From the NCBI RefSeq assembly GCF_000719705.1, contig NZ_JOHO01000053.1:15010-79009 (forward strand): a stretch of 64,000 bases of DNA, written 5' to 3'. Origin of the DNA: Streptomyces sp. NRRL S-350 (GTDB lineage: Bacteria > Actinomycetota > Actinomycetes > Streptomycetales > Streptomycetaceae). Shown in pieces: positions 17,124 to 26,900 of this stretch (position 1 is the first letter of the stretch; each line of letters starts with the position of its first letter). Below the pieces are notes generated by a model. It was not told the DNA's origin. It did no database searches and saw nothing but the letters and a program-made list of their open reading frames with translations. A program made the translations under genes and the position numbers.

Positions 17124-17938
17124 CGAGCAACACCGCACCGCAGAACGCCGCTGTCGCCGACAAGGCGATCCTCGTGAACACCGCCTACGCTGACGGACGC
17201 CACCTGGCCGCCCGCCAGTCGATTTACCGGTGGCAGCAGCCGCAGTACGATCTGCCCGGGATCGTCGTCGAAGAGCTGGCCAGCACAAGCGGGATCGTCC
17301 TCGACGTCGGCTGCGGCAACGGCAAGTTCGTCAGCCGCCTGCACAAGGACCGTCCGGACCTTCAGGTCGTCGGGATGGACATCTCGGCGGGCATCCTCGC
17401 CGACGTCGAGAAGCCGGTCCTGGTGGCCGACGCCCAGGCCCCGCCCTTCGCCGACAACAGCGTCGACGCCGTGCTGGCCCTGCACATGCTGTACCACGTC
17501 GGCGACATCGCGGCCACGATCAAAGAACTGGCCCGAATCCTCCGGCCTGGTGGCGTGCTCATCGCGTCAACCAACAGCGACACCGACAAGCAGGAACTGG
17601 ACCAGCTCTGGGCCAGGGCCGCCGGAGACATCCTAGGGATTCCCGAAGGGCCGACACGGATCTCCCTCAGTTCCCGCTTCTCCTTGGAGAAGGCCCGCGA
17701 TTACCTCAGGGCAGAATTTACGGACATCCGGGTCCGGGAACTGCCCGGCACCATCGAGATCACCGACCCCGCGCCGATCATCGCCCACCTTGCCTCCTAC
17801 GAGGCATGGGCCGACCAATGCGGTGTCCCGTTCCACGAGACTGTCAGCAGGGCGAGCGGGATCGTCGCGGACGAGATCGCGACCAATGGTTCATTCAAGG
17901 TGGCATGCCGGGGCGGCATCCTCGTCTGTCTTCCGTAA
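17120..17938 (+). CDS. Class I SAM-dependent methyltransferase, 272 aa
   Basis: Motif I is LDVGCGNGKF (residues about 60-69), followed by VVGMDISAGIL, the acidic LVADAQAPPFADNSVDAVLA and LARILRPGGVLI. This is the Methyltransf_11/25 layout of small-molecule or peptide methyltransferases. GTG 17120 overlaps the stop of the regulator gene. The substrate is not predictable; position links it to the peptide/oxygenase block. Confidence 0.85.
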   Translation: MTSNTAPQNAAVADKAILVNTAYADGRHLAARQSIYRWQQPQYDLPGIVVEELASTSGIVLDVGCGNGKFVSRLHKDRPDLQVVGMDISAGILADVEKPVLVADAQAPPFADNSVDAVLALHMLYHVGDIAATIKELARILRPGGVLIASTNSDTDKQELDQLWARAAGDILGIPEGPTRISLSSRFSLEKARDYLRAEFTDIRVRELPGTIEITDPAPIIAHLASYEAWADQCGVPFHETVSRASGIVADEIATNGSFKVACRGGILVCLP

Positions 17939-18040
17939 ACCCGGATGGCGGGGTTGCGGCTTGCAGCCGCCTTCAGGGTCCTGGCAACTATGCCGTTCGC
18001 GACCACCGTCCCGGCGGTAGCGCTGCTTTCTCGGCATTGT

Positions 18041-18113
18041 CCCCCTCCCGCCCGCAGGGGTCAGCCGATGACGGCCCATCCACACGTCCTCCCCGCACGC
18101 GCGGGGTCAGACG
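18041..18113 (+). CRISPR. Second pair of CRISPR-repeat remnants
   Basis: GTCCTCCCCGCACGCGCGGG, followed by GTCAGACG (18086-18113), is an almost ideal type I-E repeat. A decayed copy at 18041-18067 shares CTCCCG...GGGGTCAGCCG. Their GGGGTCAG blocks are 46 bp apart instead of 61, so about 15 bp appear lost. They have the same orientation as the pair near 10.2 kb. The rest of 17939-18384 holds no gene apart from the hairpin at 18244. Confidence 0.45.
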
Positions 18114-18243
18114 GCGTACGTCTGGGATTTCAGGTCCTCTGTAACCGCGACAACGGCTCCGTCTCGCGGTTCCATGCACGGGTCGGGGACGCTGCCCGCC
18201 ATGCTGGGTGCCTCTCACGCTCTGTGGTGAGGGGAAACGCCGG

Positions 18244-18284
18244 AATGCCGACCTCCCGAGGCGGCAACCGGGGAGGTCGGCATT
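18244..18284. terminator. 14-bp stem hairpin after the ABC permease
   Basis: AATGCCGACCTCCC and its exact complement with a 13-nt loop lie 100 bp beyond the permease stop on the minus strand. Confidence 0.75.
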
Positions 18285-18384
18285 GGCGTTCTTGCCGCGC
18301 CGTGCAGTGTCTCGGCACCGCTCGTGCCGCGGCGACCAGCGGCTCCGTACGGTCCTGCTGGGTCCTGCTCGCTCCTGTTCGGTC

Positions 18385-20802
18385 CTACTCGGTCCGCAGC
18401 GCCGTGGCGGTCCGGGACCGGGCCGCCCAGCCGGCGGGCAGCAGGGCGCCGAGCAGGGCGATCACGATCCCGCCGGCCAGCAGGGGGATGAGCAGCCCGG
18501 CGGTGTAGACGTGGGAGACGCTCGGCGGCAGGTGCCGGCCGATCGCGGTCCCCATCGGGGTCAGTGTCGCCTTCTCCACCGCGACCCCGAGCGGGACCCC
18601 GATCAGTCCGGCGATCAGGCCGGTGAGGGACACCGAGGTCATGACCATCGCGACGGTCTGTTTGGGCGTCATCCCGAGGGCCTTGAGGATCCCCAGGTCA
18701 TGGACGCGCTCCCGGGTGTCCTGCACCACCGTGCTCAGCACCCCGAGGGCGGCGACCGCGATCAGCATCAGCGTGAGTGTGGCCACCAGGGCGCCCATGG
18801 TGATCATGATGATGTTCTTGCCCCCGCCGGAGTTCGGCTGGACCGAGGCGTTCAGCGGGGTCAGCGCGGCGGCGGCCGAGGTGGACCAGTTCGATCCGTC
18901 GACGTGGTCGGCCAGCTCGACGTTGAACAGGTCGATGTGCGGGGTCAGACCGGCGGCGGTGAAGGTGGCCGCATCCGTCATGACCGTGTAGTCGCCCTGG
19001 TTGGTGTCGAAGTTGATGCCGACGACCTTCAGCGACAGTTGCTTGTTCTGCTGGACCACGGTGACGTCGTCACCGACGTGGATCCCCACCGCCGAGGCCA
19101 GCTTGTCGCCGACCACGGCCTCGCCGGGCGCCGAGTACCAGCGGCCGGACAGCAGTTCCATGTGTGTCCAGGAGAAGTCGCCGGTGACGGTGAACACCCT
19201 CGGCGGTTCGCCGCCGGGCGGGGCGCCGACCATGGTCGCGCCGCTGTCGCCCCAGCCGAACGCGGCCTTCGTGCCCGGGATCCCGGCGAGCGCGGCGGCC
19301 ACCTCGGCGGCGTCCAGGTGCGGGTTGCGCGGGTCGTTGGGGCCGTAGAGATCCCAGGGCACGCCCACGTCGGCTGTGGGCATCACGAACTTCGACGCGA
19401 CGTTGAAGCCCGAGGTGCTGGTGTCCAGGTACCTGTTGAACCCGGACTCCAGCCCGACCGCGAACGTGGCACTCACCACGCCGAACAGCACCGCCGCACC
19501 GACGAGTACGGCCCGGGCGGGCCGGGCGAACGGTTGGGCCAGTCCCAGCGAGACGGCCCTGGGCAGCGGCAGCCGCGAGGCCAGGCGCTGCGCCGTCCGA
19601 CCGCCGCCGGCCTTGGGGACACGGCCGACCAGCAGCGCCTGCACGGTGGGCATCCGGCCGGCCCGCAGGGCCGGGATCGAAGCCGTGATGCCGACGATCA
19701 GCAGGGCGCCCAGCGGCACCACGGCGCTGACCCACAACGGGATCGTGGCACTGGTCGCACTGGCCGCGCCGAGCTGCTTGGAGGCGCCGTCCAGGATCGG
19801 CACGGCCAGGAGGTTGCCGGAAACCGTGCCGAGCACCAGGCCGAGTGTCGCCGGGACCATGGCCTGCGCGGTGTAGGCGCGGGCCACCTGCGAAGGGGTG
19901 AAGCCCAGCGACTTCAGGATCCCGATGCGCCGGGTTCCCGCGGCCACCGCCCCGCTGACCACGATCGAGATGATCAGCACCGACATGAGCAGCCCGAGGA
20001 TGCCGAAGGCGATCAGGAACGGCACGTACGTCTTGGCGTTCCCCGTTACTTGTCGCTCCGCGGTCAGGTACGACTGTCCGGCCTCGACCGAGCCGGCCGG
20101 TGCGGCGGCGGCCACCGCCTGCTTGTCGGCGGCGACGTCGGCGTCGGTCCCGGCTTCGGCGAACCGGTAGAGCATCTGGAGGTCGGACGGGGCACCGGCG
20201 GCGGTGAGCCGCGCGAAGCCGTCGGCGGTGGCGAAGGCGGTCGCGCTGTCGGTCACCGAGTTCGCGAAGCCGACGACCTTGAACGACGGCTTGCCCGGCA
20301 GGGAGGAGAACACCACCGAGTCGCCAAAGCAGTCGGTGGCGTAGCGCTGCCACGGCAGGGCGATCTCGCCCGGGCCGGTCGGCCAGCGCCCCTGGGTCAG
20401 CGCCAGCTGGTCCATCCCGGAGGTGCTGCCCGGGTCGGGCCGGGTGGTGACGGTGATCGGACCGTTGTCGTGCCCGGCCCGGTCCTTCCCGGGGCAGTCG
20501 GTGCCGATCGTCGTGTCCAGGGCGGCGGAGACCGGGTACGGTCCGGCCGCCTCGGTGACGCCGGCGGTGTGCGCGGTGGCGGCGGCCTGCGCGGCCGTGA
20601 CCTTCGAACCGTCGAACTGGACCGCCAGGTGCGCCCCGTTCCGAGCCCGGAAGGCGTGCTCGAACGGGGCCTGTACGACAGTCAGCAGACCGAGGGAGAG
20701 TACTGACGACGTCACCGCGGCGAACGTCGTCAGAGCCAGGACGACGGACTGGACCCGGCGGCGGCCCACGCCGGAACGGACGACCTTGCCCAGGGCACTC
20801 AC
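18385..20802 (-). CDS. FtsX-like (MacB-type) ABC transporter permease, 805 aa
   Basis: It has the 4+4 layout of large FtsX-family permeases: one membrane segment near residue 30 (VVLALTTFAAVTSSVLSLGL), an extracellular domain, a three-helix FtsX block near residues 255-390, a fourth segment (AVLVGAAVLFGVVSATFAVG), a second extracellular domain, and a last three-helix block ending GGIVIALLGALLPAGWAARS. GTG 20802 overlaps the stop of a 29-codon ORF. With the ATPase upstream it forms an exporter or mechanotransmission complex, often for peptides or lipids and often controlled by an adjacent two-component system. Confidence 0.85.
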   Translation of the reverse strand: MSALGKVVRSGVGRRRVQSVVLALTTFAAVTSSVLSLGLLTVVQAPFEHAFRARNGAHLAVQFDGSKVTAAQAAATAHTAGVTEAAGPYPVSAALDTTIGTDCPGKDRAGHDNGPITVTTRPDPGSTSGMDQLALTQGRWPTGPGEIALPWQRYATDCFGDSVVFSSLPGKPSFKVVGFANSVTDSATAFATADGFARLTAAGAPSDLQMLYRFAEAGTDADVAADKQAVAAAAPAGSVEAGQSYLTAERQVTGNAKTYVPFLIAFGILGLLMSVLIISIVVSGAVAAGTRRIGILKSLGFTPSQVARAYTAQAMVPATLGLVLGTVSGNLLAVPILDGASKQLGAASATSATIPLWVSAVVPLGALLIVGITASIPALRAGRMPTVQALLVGRVPKAGGGRTAQRLASRLPLPRAVSLGLAQPFARPARAVLVGAAVLFGVVSATFAVGLESGFNRYLDTSTSGFNVASKFVMPTADVGVPWDLYGPNDPRNPHLDAAEVAAALAGIPGTKAAFGWGDSGATMVGAPPGGEPPRVFTVTGDFSWTHMELLSGRWYSAPGEAVVGDKLASAVGIHVGDDVTVVQQNKQLSLKVVGINFDTNQGDYTVMTDAATFTAAGLTPHIDLFNVELADHVDGSNWSTSAAAALTPLNASVQPNSGGGKNIIMITMGALVATLTLMLIAVAALGVLSTVVQDTRERVHDLGILKALGMTPKQTVAMVMTSVSLTGLIAGLIGVPLGVAVEKATLTPMGTAIGRHLPPSVSHVYTAGLLIPLLAGGIVIALLGALLPAGWAARSRTATALRTE

Positions 20803-20888
20803 CGGCCCACCGCCGGCAGCAGGCGGGCCACGGCCCGGGAACCGACCTGGACGACGCGCCAGGGCATCGGCGGCTTGCGCAGCGTCAT
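20799..20888 (-). CDS. 29-codon ORF coupled between ABC ATPase and permease
   Basis: ATG 20888 overlaps the ATPase stop (ATGA) and its TGA overlaps the permease GTG (GTGA). The product (MTLRKPPMPWRVVQVGSRAV, then ARLLPAVGR) is basic and amphipathic. It may be a real microprotein, the former N-terminus of the permease lost to a frameshift, or simply a translational bridge that carries ribosomes to the permease. Confidence 0.4.
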   Translation of the reverse strand: MTLRKPPMPWRVVQVGSRAVARLLPAVGR

Positions 20889-21640
20889 CGGACCCCTCCC
20901 GCCGGACGGGTCAGCGGTGTGCGGGCGGCCGGGCCGGCCCCGCTGCCGTCGTTGATGACGTCCCGTTCGATCGCGCCGTCCACCAACTCGATCGTGCGGC
21001 GCGCGGTGCTCGCGGCCAGCTGCACGTCGTGGGTGACCAGCAGGATGGTCTGGCCGTCGCTGTTCAGCTCCAGCAGCAGCTCGCGCACGTCCGCGGCCGA
21101 GCTCGAGTCCAGAGCGCCGGTCGGCTCGTCGGCCAGCAGCAGCGCCGGCTCGTTCATCAGGGCCCTGGCCACCGCCACCCGCTGCCGTTCCCCGCCGGAC
21201 AGCCGCTGCGGGTAGGCCTTGGTGTGCCGGTCGACGCCCAGCGACTCGAGCAGCTCGACGGCCCGCCGCTTCGCCTCGCCCTTGCCCATCCCGGCCAGCT
21301 GCGCCGGAACCATGACGTTGTCCAGCACGGTCAGGTCGTCCAGCAGGTTGAAGAACTGGAAGACCATGCCGATGGAGGCCCGGCGGTACTTCGCCGAACC
21401 GGCCTCGCCGAGCTGGTCGACGCGGGTGCCGTCGACGGTCACGGTGCCGCTGGAAGGCTTGTCCAGACCCGCGATCAGGTTCAGCAGCGTGGACTTGCCA
21501 CTGCCGGAATGGCCGAGGATCGCCACGCACTCGCCGGCCGCCACGGACAAGGTGACGCCGGCCAGTGCGGGCGGGCCGTCGTCGTACTTCTTCGTCGCGT
21601 CGCGAAGATCGATCATCGGTGCATGCGTCGCATTCGTCAT
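20885..21640 (-). CDS. ABC transporter ATP-binding protein (MacB/LolD type), 251 aa
   Basis: Walker A GHSGSGKST, Q-loop VFQFFNLLDDLTVLDNV, signature LSGGERQRVAVARALMN, Walker B LLLADEPTGALDS and the H-loop LLVTHD are all present. ATG 21640 (MTNATHAPMIDLRDATKKY) is preferred over earlier in-frame codons. The LDDLTVLDNV segment is typical of ATPases that drive FtsX-like permeases. It is divergent from the histidine kinase gene at 21783. Confidence 0.9.
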   Translation of the reverse strand: MTNATHAPMIDLRDATKKYDDGPPALAGVTLSVAAGECVAILGHSGSGKSTLLNLIAGLDKPSSGTVTVDGTRVDQLGEAGSAKYRRASIGMVFQFFNLLDDLTVLDNVMVPAQLAGMGKGEAKRRAVELLESLGVDRHTKAYPQRLSGGERQRVAVARALMNEPALLLADEPTGALDSSSAADVRELLLELNSDGQTILLVTHDVQLAASTARRTIELVDGAIERDVINDGSGAGPAARTPLTRPAGGVR

Positions 21641-21782
21641 GACCACGAACCTAGGAACGGACCACGGTCCACCGCGTCGGCCGGCGGATGTCACCTCCTC
21701 CCGGGCCGTCGGGCCGGGGGCGTATCCGGCGTACATCCCCGGGGCGACGCGCGGAGCCGACGCCACTGAATACGATCACCGC

Positions 21783-22994
21783 ATGGAACAGCTCCTCCAG
21801 CGGCTCTCGACGTCCAAGCGCGTGACCTGGCTGATGTCCCAGGCCGTGGTGCTGGCCACCGCCTGCCTGTACGCGCTGACTCTCGCCCTGACGATGCTGC
21901 CCACGGACTGGGCGCACTACGACGGCCTGTTCCGGTTCCCCGACCTGGCGCCCTTCCAGATGCTCGGTCTCTGCGTCGTGCTCGCCCTGCCGGTTCTGCT
22001 GGTGCGCCGTCTGCCGGCGGCGGTCTTCGCGACGGTCCTGGGCGAATCGGTCCTCGGCGACGCCTTCGGCGCGCGGCCCTCGATCGTGTTCGTCCTGCTC
22101 GTCGGCTTGGCCGGGTACCTCGCCGTCCGGCGGCCCAAGGCTGCCGCCGTCGGCTCCGTCGCGGCCGTCCCGGCCGCGTTCTTCAACGACCTCCACGGCC
22201 GCGGGCAGACCGTCGGCGACGCGGCCCAGTGGGCCGGGCAGTTCGCGTTGTGGTTCGCGGTCGCGTGGATCTTCGGCGGGGTGTACCGCAAACGCCGCGA
22301 ATACCTCGACGCCCTGCAGCAACAGACCGCGGCCCGCGTCGTCATGGCCGAGCGGCTGCGGATCGCCCGCGAGCTGCACGACAGCGTCGCGCACAGCATC
22401 GGGATCATCACGGTCCTGTCGGGAGCGGCGGCGCGGGTCGTGGAGACCAGGCCCGAGCAGACGCGGCAGGCGCTGACCGGCATCGAGACCACCAGCCGGG
22501 AGACACTGCTGGAGCTGCAGCGCATGCTCGGGGCGCTCCGCCGCGCCGAGCCGGACGACGCCATGCCGCAGGCCGCTCCCCTGGCGCCGGCCGGCAGCCT
22601 GGCCGACGTCCCGCAGCTCGCCGAACGCACGGCCGGCGCCGGGGTGCGGGTCCACGTGACCTGGCGGGGCGAGCGGCGCCCGCTGCCACCGGAGATCGAG
22701 CTGTCGGCGTTCCGGATCATCCAGGAGTCGGTGACGAACGTGGTGCGGCACTCCGGGGCGCGGACGTGCCGGGTCGCGGTCGGTTACGAGTCGACAGGAG
22801 TGAGGATCGAGGTGGTGGACGACGGGGACGACGGTCTCGGCGGGCCGGGCCGCCCGAGGTTCGCGGCGGGGGCCGGCGGGAGCGGCTTCGGCCTGCTCGG
22901 CATGCGCGAGCGGGTGACCCTGCTGTCCGGCCAGTTCAGCGCGGGCCGACGCCCGGAGGGCGGCTTCCGGGTGACGGCGAGGCTCCCGATATGA
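21783..22994 (+). CDS. Two-component sensor histidine kinase (HisKA_3/NarL class), 403 aa
   Basis: About five N-terminal membrane segments (residues 20-165) are followed by the dimerisation box ERLRIARELHDSVAHSIGII with the phospho-accepting His, and a GHKL ATPase end (QESVTNVVRHSGARTC, EVVDDGDDG, GSGFGLLGMRERV). ATG 21783 is chosen because the upstream frame reads into the divergent promoter. Its stop overlaps the response regulator start. The pair probably controls the adjacent ABC exporter. Confidence 0.9.
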   Translation: MEQLLQRLSTSKRVTWLMSQAVVLATACLYALTLALTMLPTDWAHYDGLFRFPDLAPFQMLGLCVVLALPVLLVRRLPAAVFATVLGESVLGDAFGARPSIVFVLLVGLAGYLAVRRPKAAAVGSVAAVPAAFFNDLHGRGQTVGDAAQWAGQFALWFAVAWIFGGVYRKRREYLDALQQQTAARVVMAERLRIARELHDSVAHSIGIITVLSGAAARVVETRPEQTRQALTGIETTSRETLLELQRMLGALRRAEPDDAMPQAAPLAPAGSLADVPQLAERTAGAGVRVHVTWRGERRPLPPEIELSAFRIIQESVTNVVRHSGARTCRVAVGYESTGVRIEVVDDGDDGLGGPGRPRFAAGAGGSGFGLLGMRERVTLLSGQFSAGRRPEGGFRVTARLPI

Positions 22995-23674
22995 GCGTGC
23001 GGGTGCTGCTTGTCGACGACCAGCCGCTGATGCTCGTCGGGCTCGGGATCCTGATCGGCAACACCGACGACCTGGAGGTGGTCGGCGAGGCCGCCGACGG
23101 CCGCGAGGCGGTGCGCCTGGTACGGGAACTGCGGCCGGACGTCGTGGTCATGGACATCCGGATGCCGGGCATGGACGGGATCGAGGCGACCCGGCAGGCG
23201 ACCGCCGAACCGGACCCGCCCAAGGTGCTGGTGCTGACGACCTTCGACGACGACGAGTACGTCTACGGCGCACTGCGCGCCGGCGCCAGCGGATTCCTGC
23301 TCAAGAGCATGGCGCTGGACGCGATCCTGGACGCGATCCGCGTGGTGGCCGCGGGTGACGCGCTGATCGCGCCGAGCGTGACCCGACGGCTGATCGCGGA
23401 CTTCGCCGGAACGTCCGGCCCCGCGGCCCCCGAACCGGACGACGGGCCCGCCGCGGACTCGAGTCCCATCGCGGGGATCACCGACCGGGAGCGCGAGGTG
23501 CTGGCACTGGTCGGACAGGGGCTGTCGAACACCGAGATAGCCGAGCGGCTGGTGATCAGCGCGGCCACCGCGAAGACCCATGTCGCGCGCCTGTTCGCCA
23601 AGCTCGAGGCCCGGGACCGCGTCCACCTGGCGATCATCGCCTTCGACACCGGACTCGTGCCGCGTAGACGGTGA
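22991..23674 (+). CDS. LuxR/NarL-family response regulator, 227 aa
   Basis: The receiver domain shows VLLVDDQPLMLVGL, the phosphorylated Asp in VVVMDIRMPGMDG, Thr in VLVLTTFDDDEYV and Lys in GFLLKSM. The C-terminal LuxR helix-turn-helix is ITDREREVLALVGQGLSN, then TEIAERLVISAATAKTHVAR. ATG overlaps the kinase stop (ATGA). Confidence 0.9.
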   Translation: MSVRVLLVDDQPLMLVGLGILIGNTDDLEVVGEAADGREAVRLVRELRPDVVVMDIRMPGMDGIEATRQATAEPDPPKVLVLTTFDDDEYVYGALRAGASGFLLKSMALDAILDAIRVVAAGDALIAPSVTRRLIADFAGTSGPAAPEPDDGPAADSSPIAGITDREREVLALVGQGLSNTEIAERLVISAATAKTHVARLFAKLEARDRVHLAIIAFDTGLVPRRR

Positions 23675-23750
23675 GGGCGGACGGCAGGGGCAGGGCCAGA
23701 AGAACGGTCGCGACCGCGAGTCCGCCGCGGCCCGGCCCGACCCGGCCCGA

Positions 23751-23828
23751 CCGGGCCCGGGCCACGAACCCGCCGCGCGCCCGGCCCGTCCGGGCCCGGG
23801 CCACGAACCCGCCGCGCGCCCGGCCCGT
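23751..23828. repeat. 39-bp tandem repeat (2 copies)
   Basis: Two perfect 39-bp copies (23751-23789 and 23790-23828), preceded by GGCCCGACC repeats. They lie between the response regulator and the caspase-STAND gene in a gap (23675-23976) that holds no gene. Confidence 0.85.
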
Positions 23829-23976
23829 CCGGTGCGTACATCCGGGGCGGCTATTTCGCGAAGGCCCTGCCGGCGGCGACCACCGCACCCTACCTTTTGC
23901 TCCTGATGCATCGTCATCCCACGTGCGCCGCACCGTTCGGCTCCGGCGTGCGTGGTGTCGCTGGGGAGGACGGCAG

Positions 23977-26900
23977 GTGTCGGTTCGATCGCTGGTGGTG
24001 GGCGCGGGCGGGTTCCCCGGACGGGTGGTCTCCGAGGAGGACCGGGCGGCCGGAACGGTCCCGTTCGGCCCGCTGCCGAGCGTCGCCGGCGCCGTGCGGC
24101 GGGTCGCGCGCGCACTGACCCGGGCCGGCGTGCCGACCGGTGAGCCGCTGCTGGATCCCGACGTCGAGACCGCGCGATCGGCTCTCGACCGGGTCCGGTC
24201 GGACGCGCTGCCGGTCGTCGTGCACTTCTGCGGCCACGGCGCGGTCGTCGGTGACGACCTGTACCTCGCGGTGCGGGGCAGCGACCCGGGTGACCTGCCC
24301 GCCACCGCCCTCAGCAGCGCCGAGCTGATCCGCCGGGTCGAGCACTCCCCGCGCTCCGGGCCGGCGCTGTTCCTGCTCGACGTCTGCGGGGGAGGGCAGG
24401 CCCTGGCGTCGCAGGCCGCCCTGCGGCTGTCCGGGGCGCGGCGCAAGACCTGGGTCATCGCCGCCTGCGCGGCGGACGAGGCCGCCTACGGTGCCCGGTT
24501 CAGCGATGCCGCCGCGGCGGTCCTGGACCGGCTCGCGAGGGGCTGGCTGGACCTGTCGCCCGCGCTGGGGCACGTCCCCGTGGACACGCTGGCTGCGGAG
24601 ATCGACCGCGAGCTGCGCCGTTCGAGCCCGGACGGCGGCGGGCAGACCGTGGTCCGTACTCCGCACGACGAGGCCGTGCTGGAACCGCCACCGTTCTTCC
24701 GCAATCCGGGCCATGCGGCCGACGCGGCCGGGCGGTTCCTCGCCCGTACCGATGCCGCCCTGCGACAGTTCGCGGTCGACAGCGATCCCGGTCTGGATCT
24801 GCTGCACTTCGCCTCCCGGGCGGTCGGCACCACTCGGGCCGACAGCTGTCTCTTCAGCGGGCGCGCGGAGCAGCTGCGGGCCATCGAGACCTGGCTGGAC
24901 GACGTCGACGGAGGACGGGGGAGGCTGTTGGTGGTCACCGGTGGGCCCGGATCGGGGAAGTCCGCCCTGCTCGGCGTCACGGCCTGCCTCACCCACCCCG
25001 CGCTGGCGCCGATCCGCCGGCGCGTCGTCGCCCGGGTCCGGGAATTCCGTCCCGCTCCGGCGGCCCGTGTCCTCGCCGTGCACGCCCGGCAGCTGACCAC
25101 CCGGCAGGTGGTGGAGTCGCTGCTGCGCCAGCTGGACGGCAGGGGCGACACGGGGAACCCGGACGGGGCGGCCCCGGTGCGCGCGGGCCGAGCCCCGGAG
25201 GCACCGACCACCGGGCACCTGCTCGGCCTGCTGCGCACCGCCGGGCCGGTCGTGGTGATCCTCGACGCGCTCGACGAGGCGGCCGACCCGGGTGGCCTGC
25301 TGCGCGAACTGCTCCTCCCGCTGTCAGGCGCCGGACCGGACGACCCCGCCCCGCACTGCCGGGTGCTGATCGGCACCCGCCCGTGGTGGGACCAGCTCGC
25401 CGACCTGCGGCACGTCGTCGCCGCCGGGCGCGGCACCCTCCTCGACCTCGACGCCCAGAGCCGCGAGGACCTCGGCCGCGACCTGGAGGAGTACCTCACC
25501 GACCTGCTCTACCCCCACCACGCGCCCGCGACCGCACGTGCCGTCGCCCAGCGTCTCGCCCGCTTCGCCGATCACGGCGCGTTCCTGATCGCGGCCCTCT
25601 ACGCGGACCACCTGCTCGGCACTCCCGCCGGCGAACCGGTCGTCGAACCTCCCTGCGAGCTGACCGCGATGTTCGACCTCCAGGTCGGCACGCTGGCCGC
25701 GGCCAACCCGTGGATCCGCCCCGTGCTGGCCGTCCTCGGCCACGCGCGGGGCCAGGGAATGCCGCTCGACCTGATCCACGCCGTCGCGTGCGCGCACGCG
25801 CCCGCCGAGGACGGCCCCGCCCTGCCGCCGAGCCTCCAGGACACCCGCGACGCCCTCACCCAGGCCTCGTTCTACCTGCGGACGACAGCCGACACGGACG
25901 GGCGGTTGCTGTACCGGTACTTCCACCAGGCGCTCACCGACCACACCGCGCCGACCGTCGATGCGGCGGTCGTCCTCCGGGCCCTGCTCGACGCCGTACC
26001 GGTGGGAGCCGACGGCAGGCCGGACTGGGCTCTGGCCCATCCCTACCTGCTGCGCCACCTCCCGACGCACGCGGACGAGAGCGGTCGGATCGACGGGCTC
26101 CTCGCGGACACCGAGTTCGTCCTGCGGGCCCGGCCGGACGCCCTGCTTCCGGCGCTGAAGACTGCGCGGAGCGGCCGGGCACGGCTGGTACGGGCCGTGT
26201 ACCTCGCCTCCGCCGACCGCCACCGCGACGGGTCGCTCGCCGACCGTCGGTTCCTGCTCGCGCTCGACGCCGCCCGTCACCGGGCGACGGAGTTGCACCG
26301 GGAACTCTGCCGCGACCTGGTGTGGCGGCCGCGCTGGGCGACCGGGATGCAGACCAGCCCGCAGCTGGAGGCGACGTTGACGCAGCCGACCGAGGTGAAG
26401 TCGGTGGCGACCACCGTCCTCGACGGCCGGCCGGTCGCGGTCAGCGGAGGCCTGGACGGCACGGTGCGGGTGTGGGACCTGACCACGCGGACCCAGCGGG
26501 CCCTGCTCAGGGGTCACACCGGCATCGTGGGAACGGCGGCGTGCACGGTGGTGGACGGCCGCGCCGTCGCGGTCACCGGGAGCTGGGACAACACGGTACG
26601 GGTGTGGGACCTGGCCACCGGGAGCCGGACCGCCGTGCTCGCCGGCCACACCGGCTGGGTGGAGACACTGGCCTGCACGGTGGTGGACGGCCGCGCGGTG
26701 GCGGTCACCGGGAGCTGGGACGGCTCGGCCCGGATGTGGGACCTGGCCACCGGAAGGCAGACCGGCGGAATCCTGGCCGCCGCCGGCGGCGGACACGTGG
26801 CCGCGGTGACGTGCACCGAGATCGACGGGCGGCCCGTCGCCCTCCTCTTCCCCCTGATCTCGCCCGCCCTGGTGTGGGACCTGGAGACCCGTCAGGTGAG

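Noticed and set aside
18208..20706. 832-codon plus-strand ORF opposite the ABC permease
   Set aside because: Composition typical of antisense reading; the permease with its membrane segments is on the other strand.
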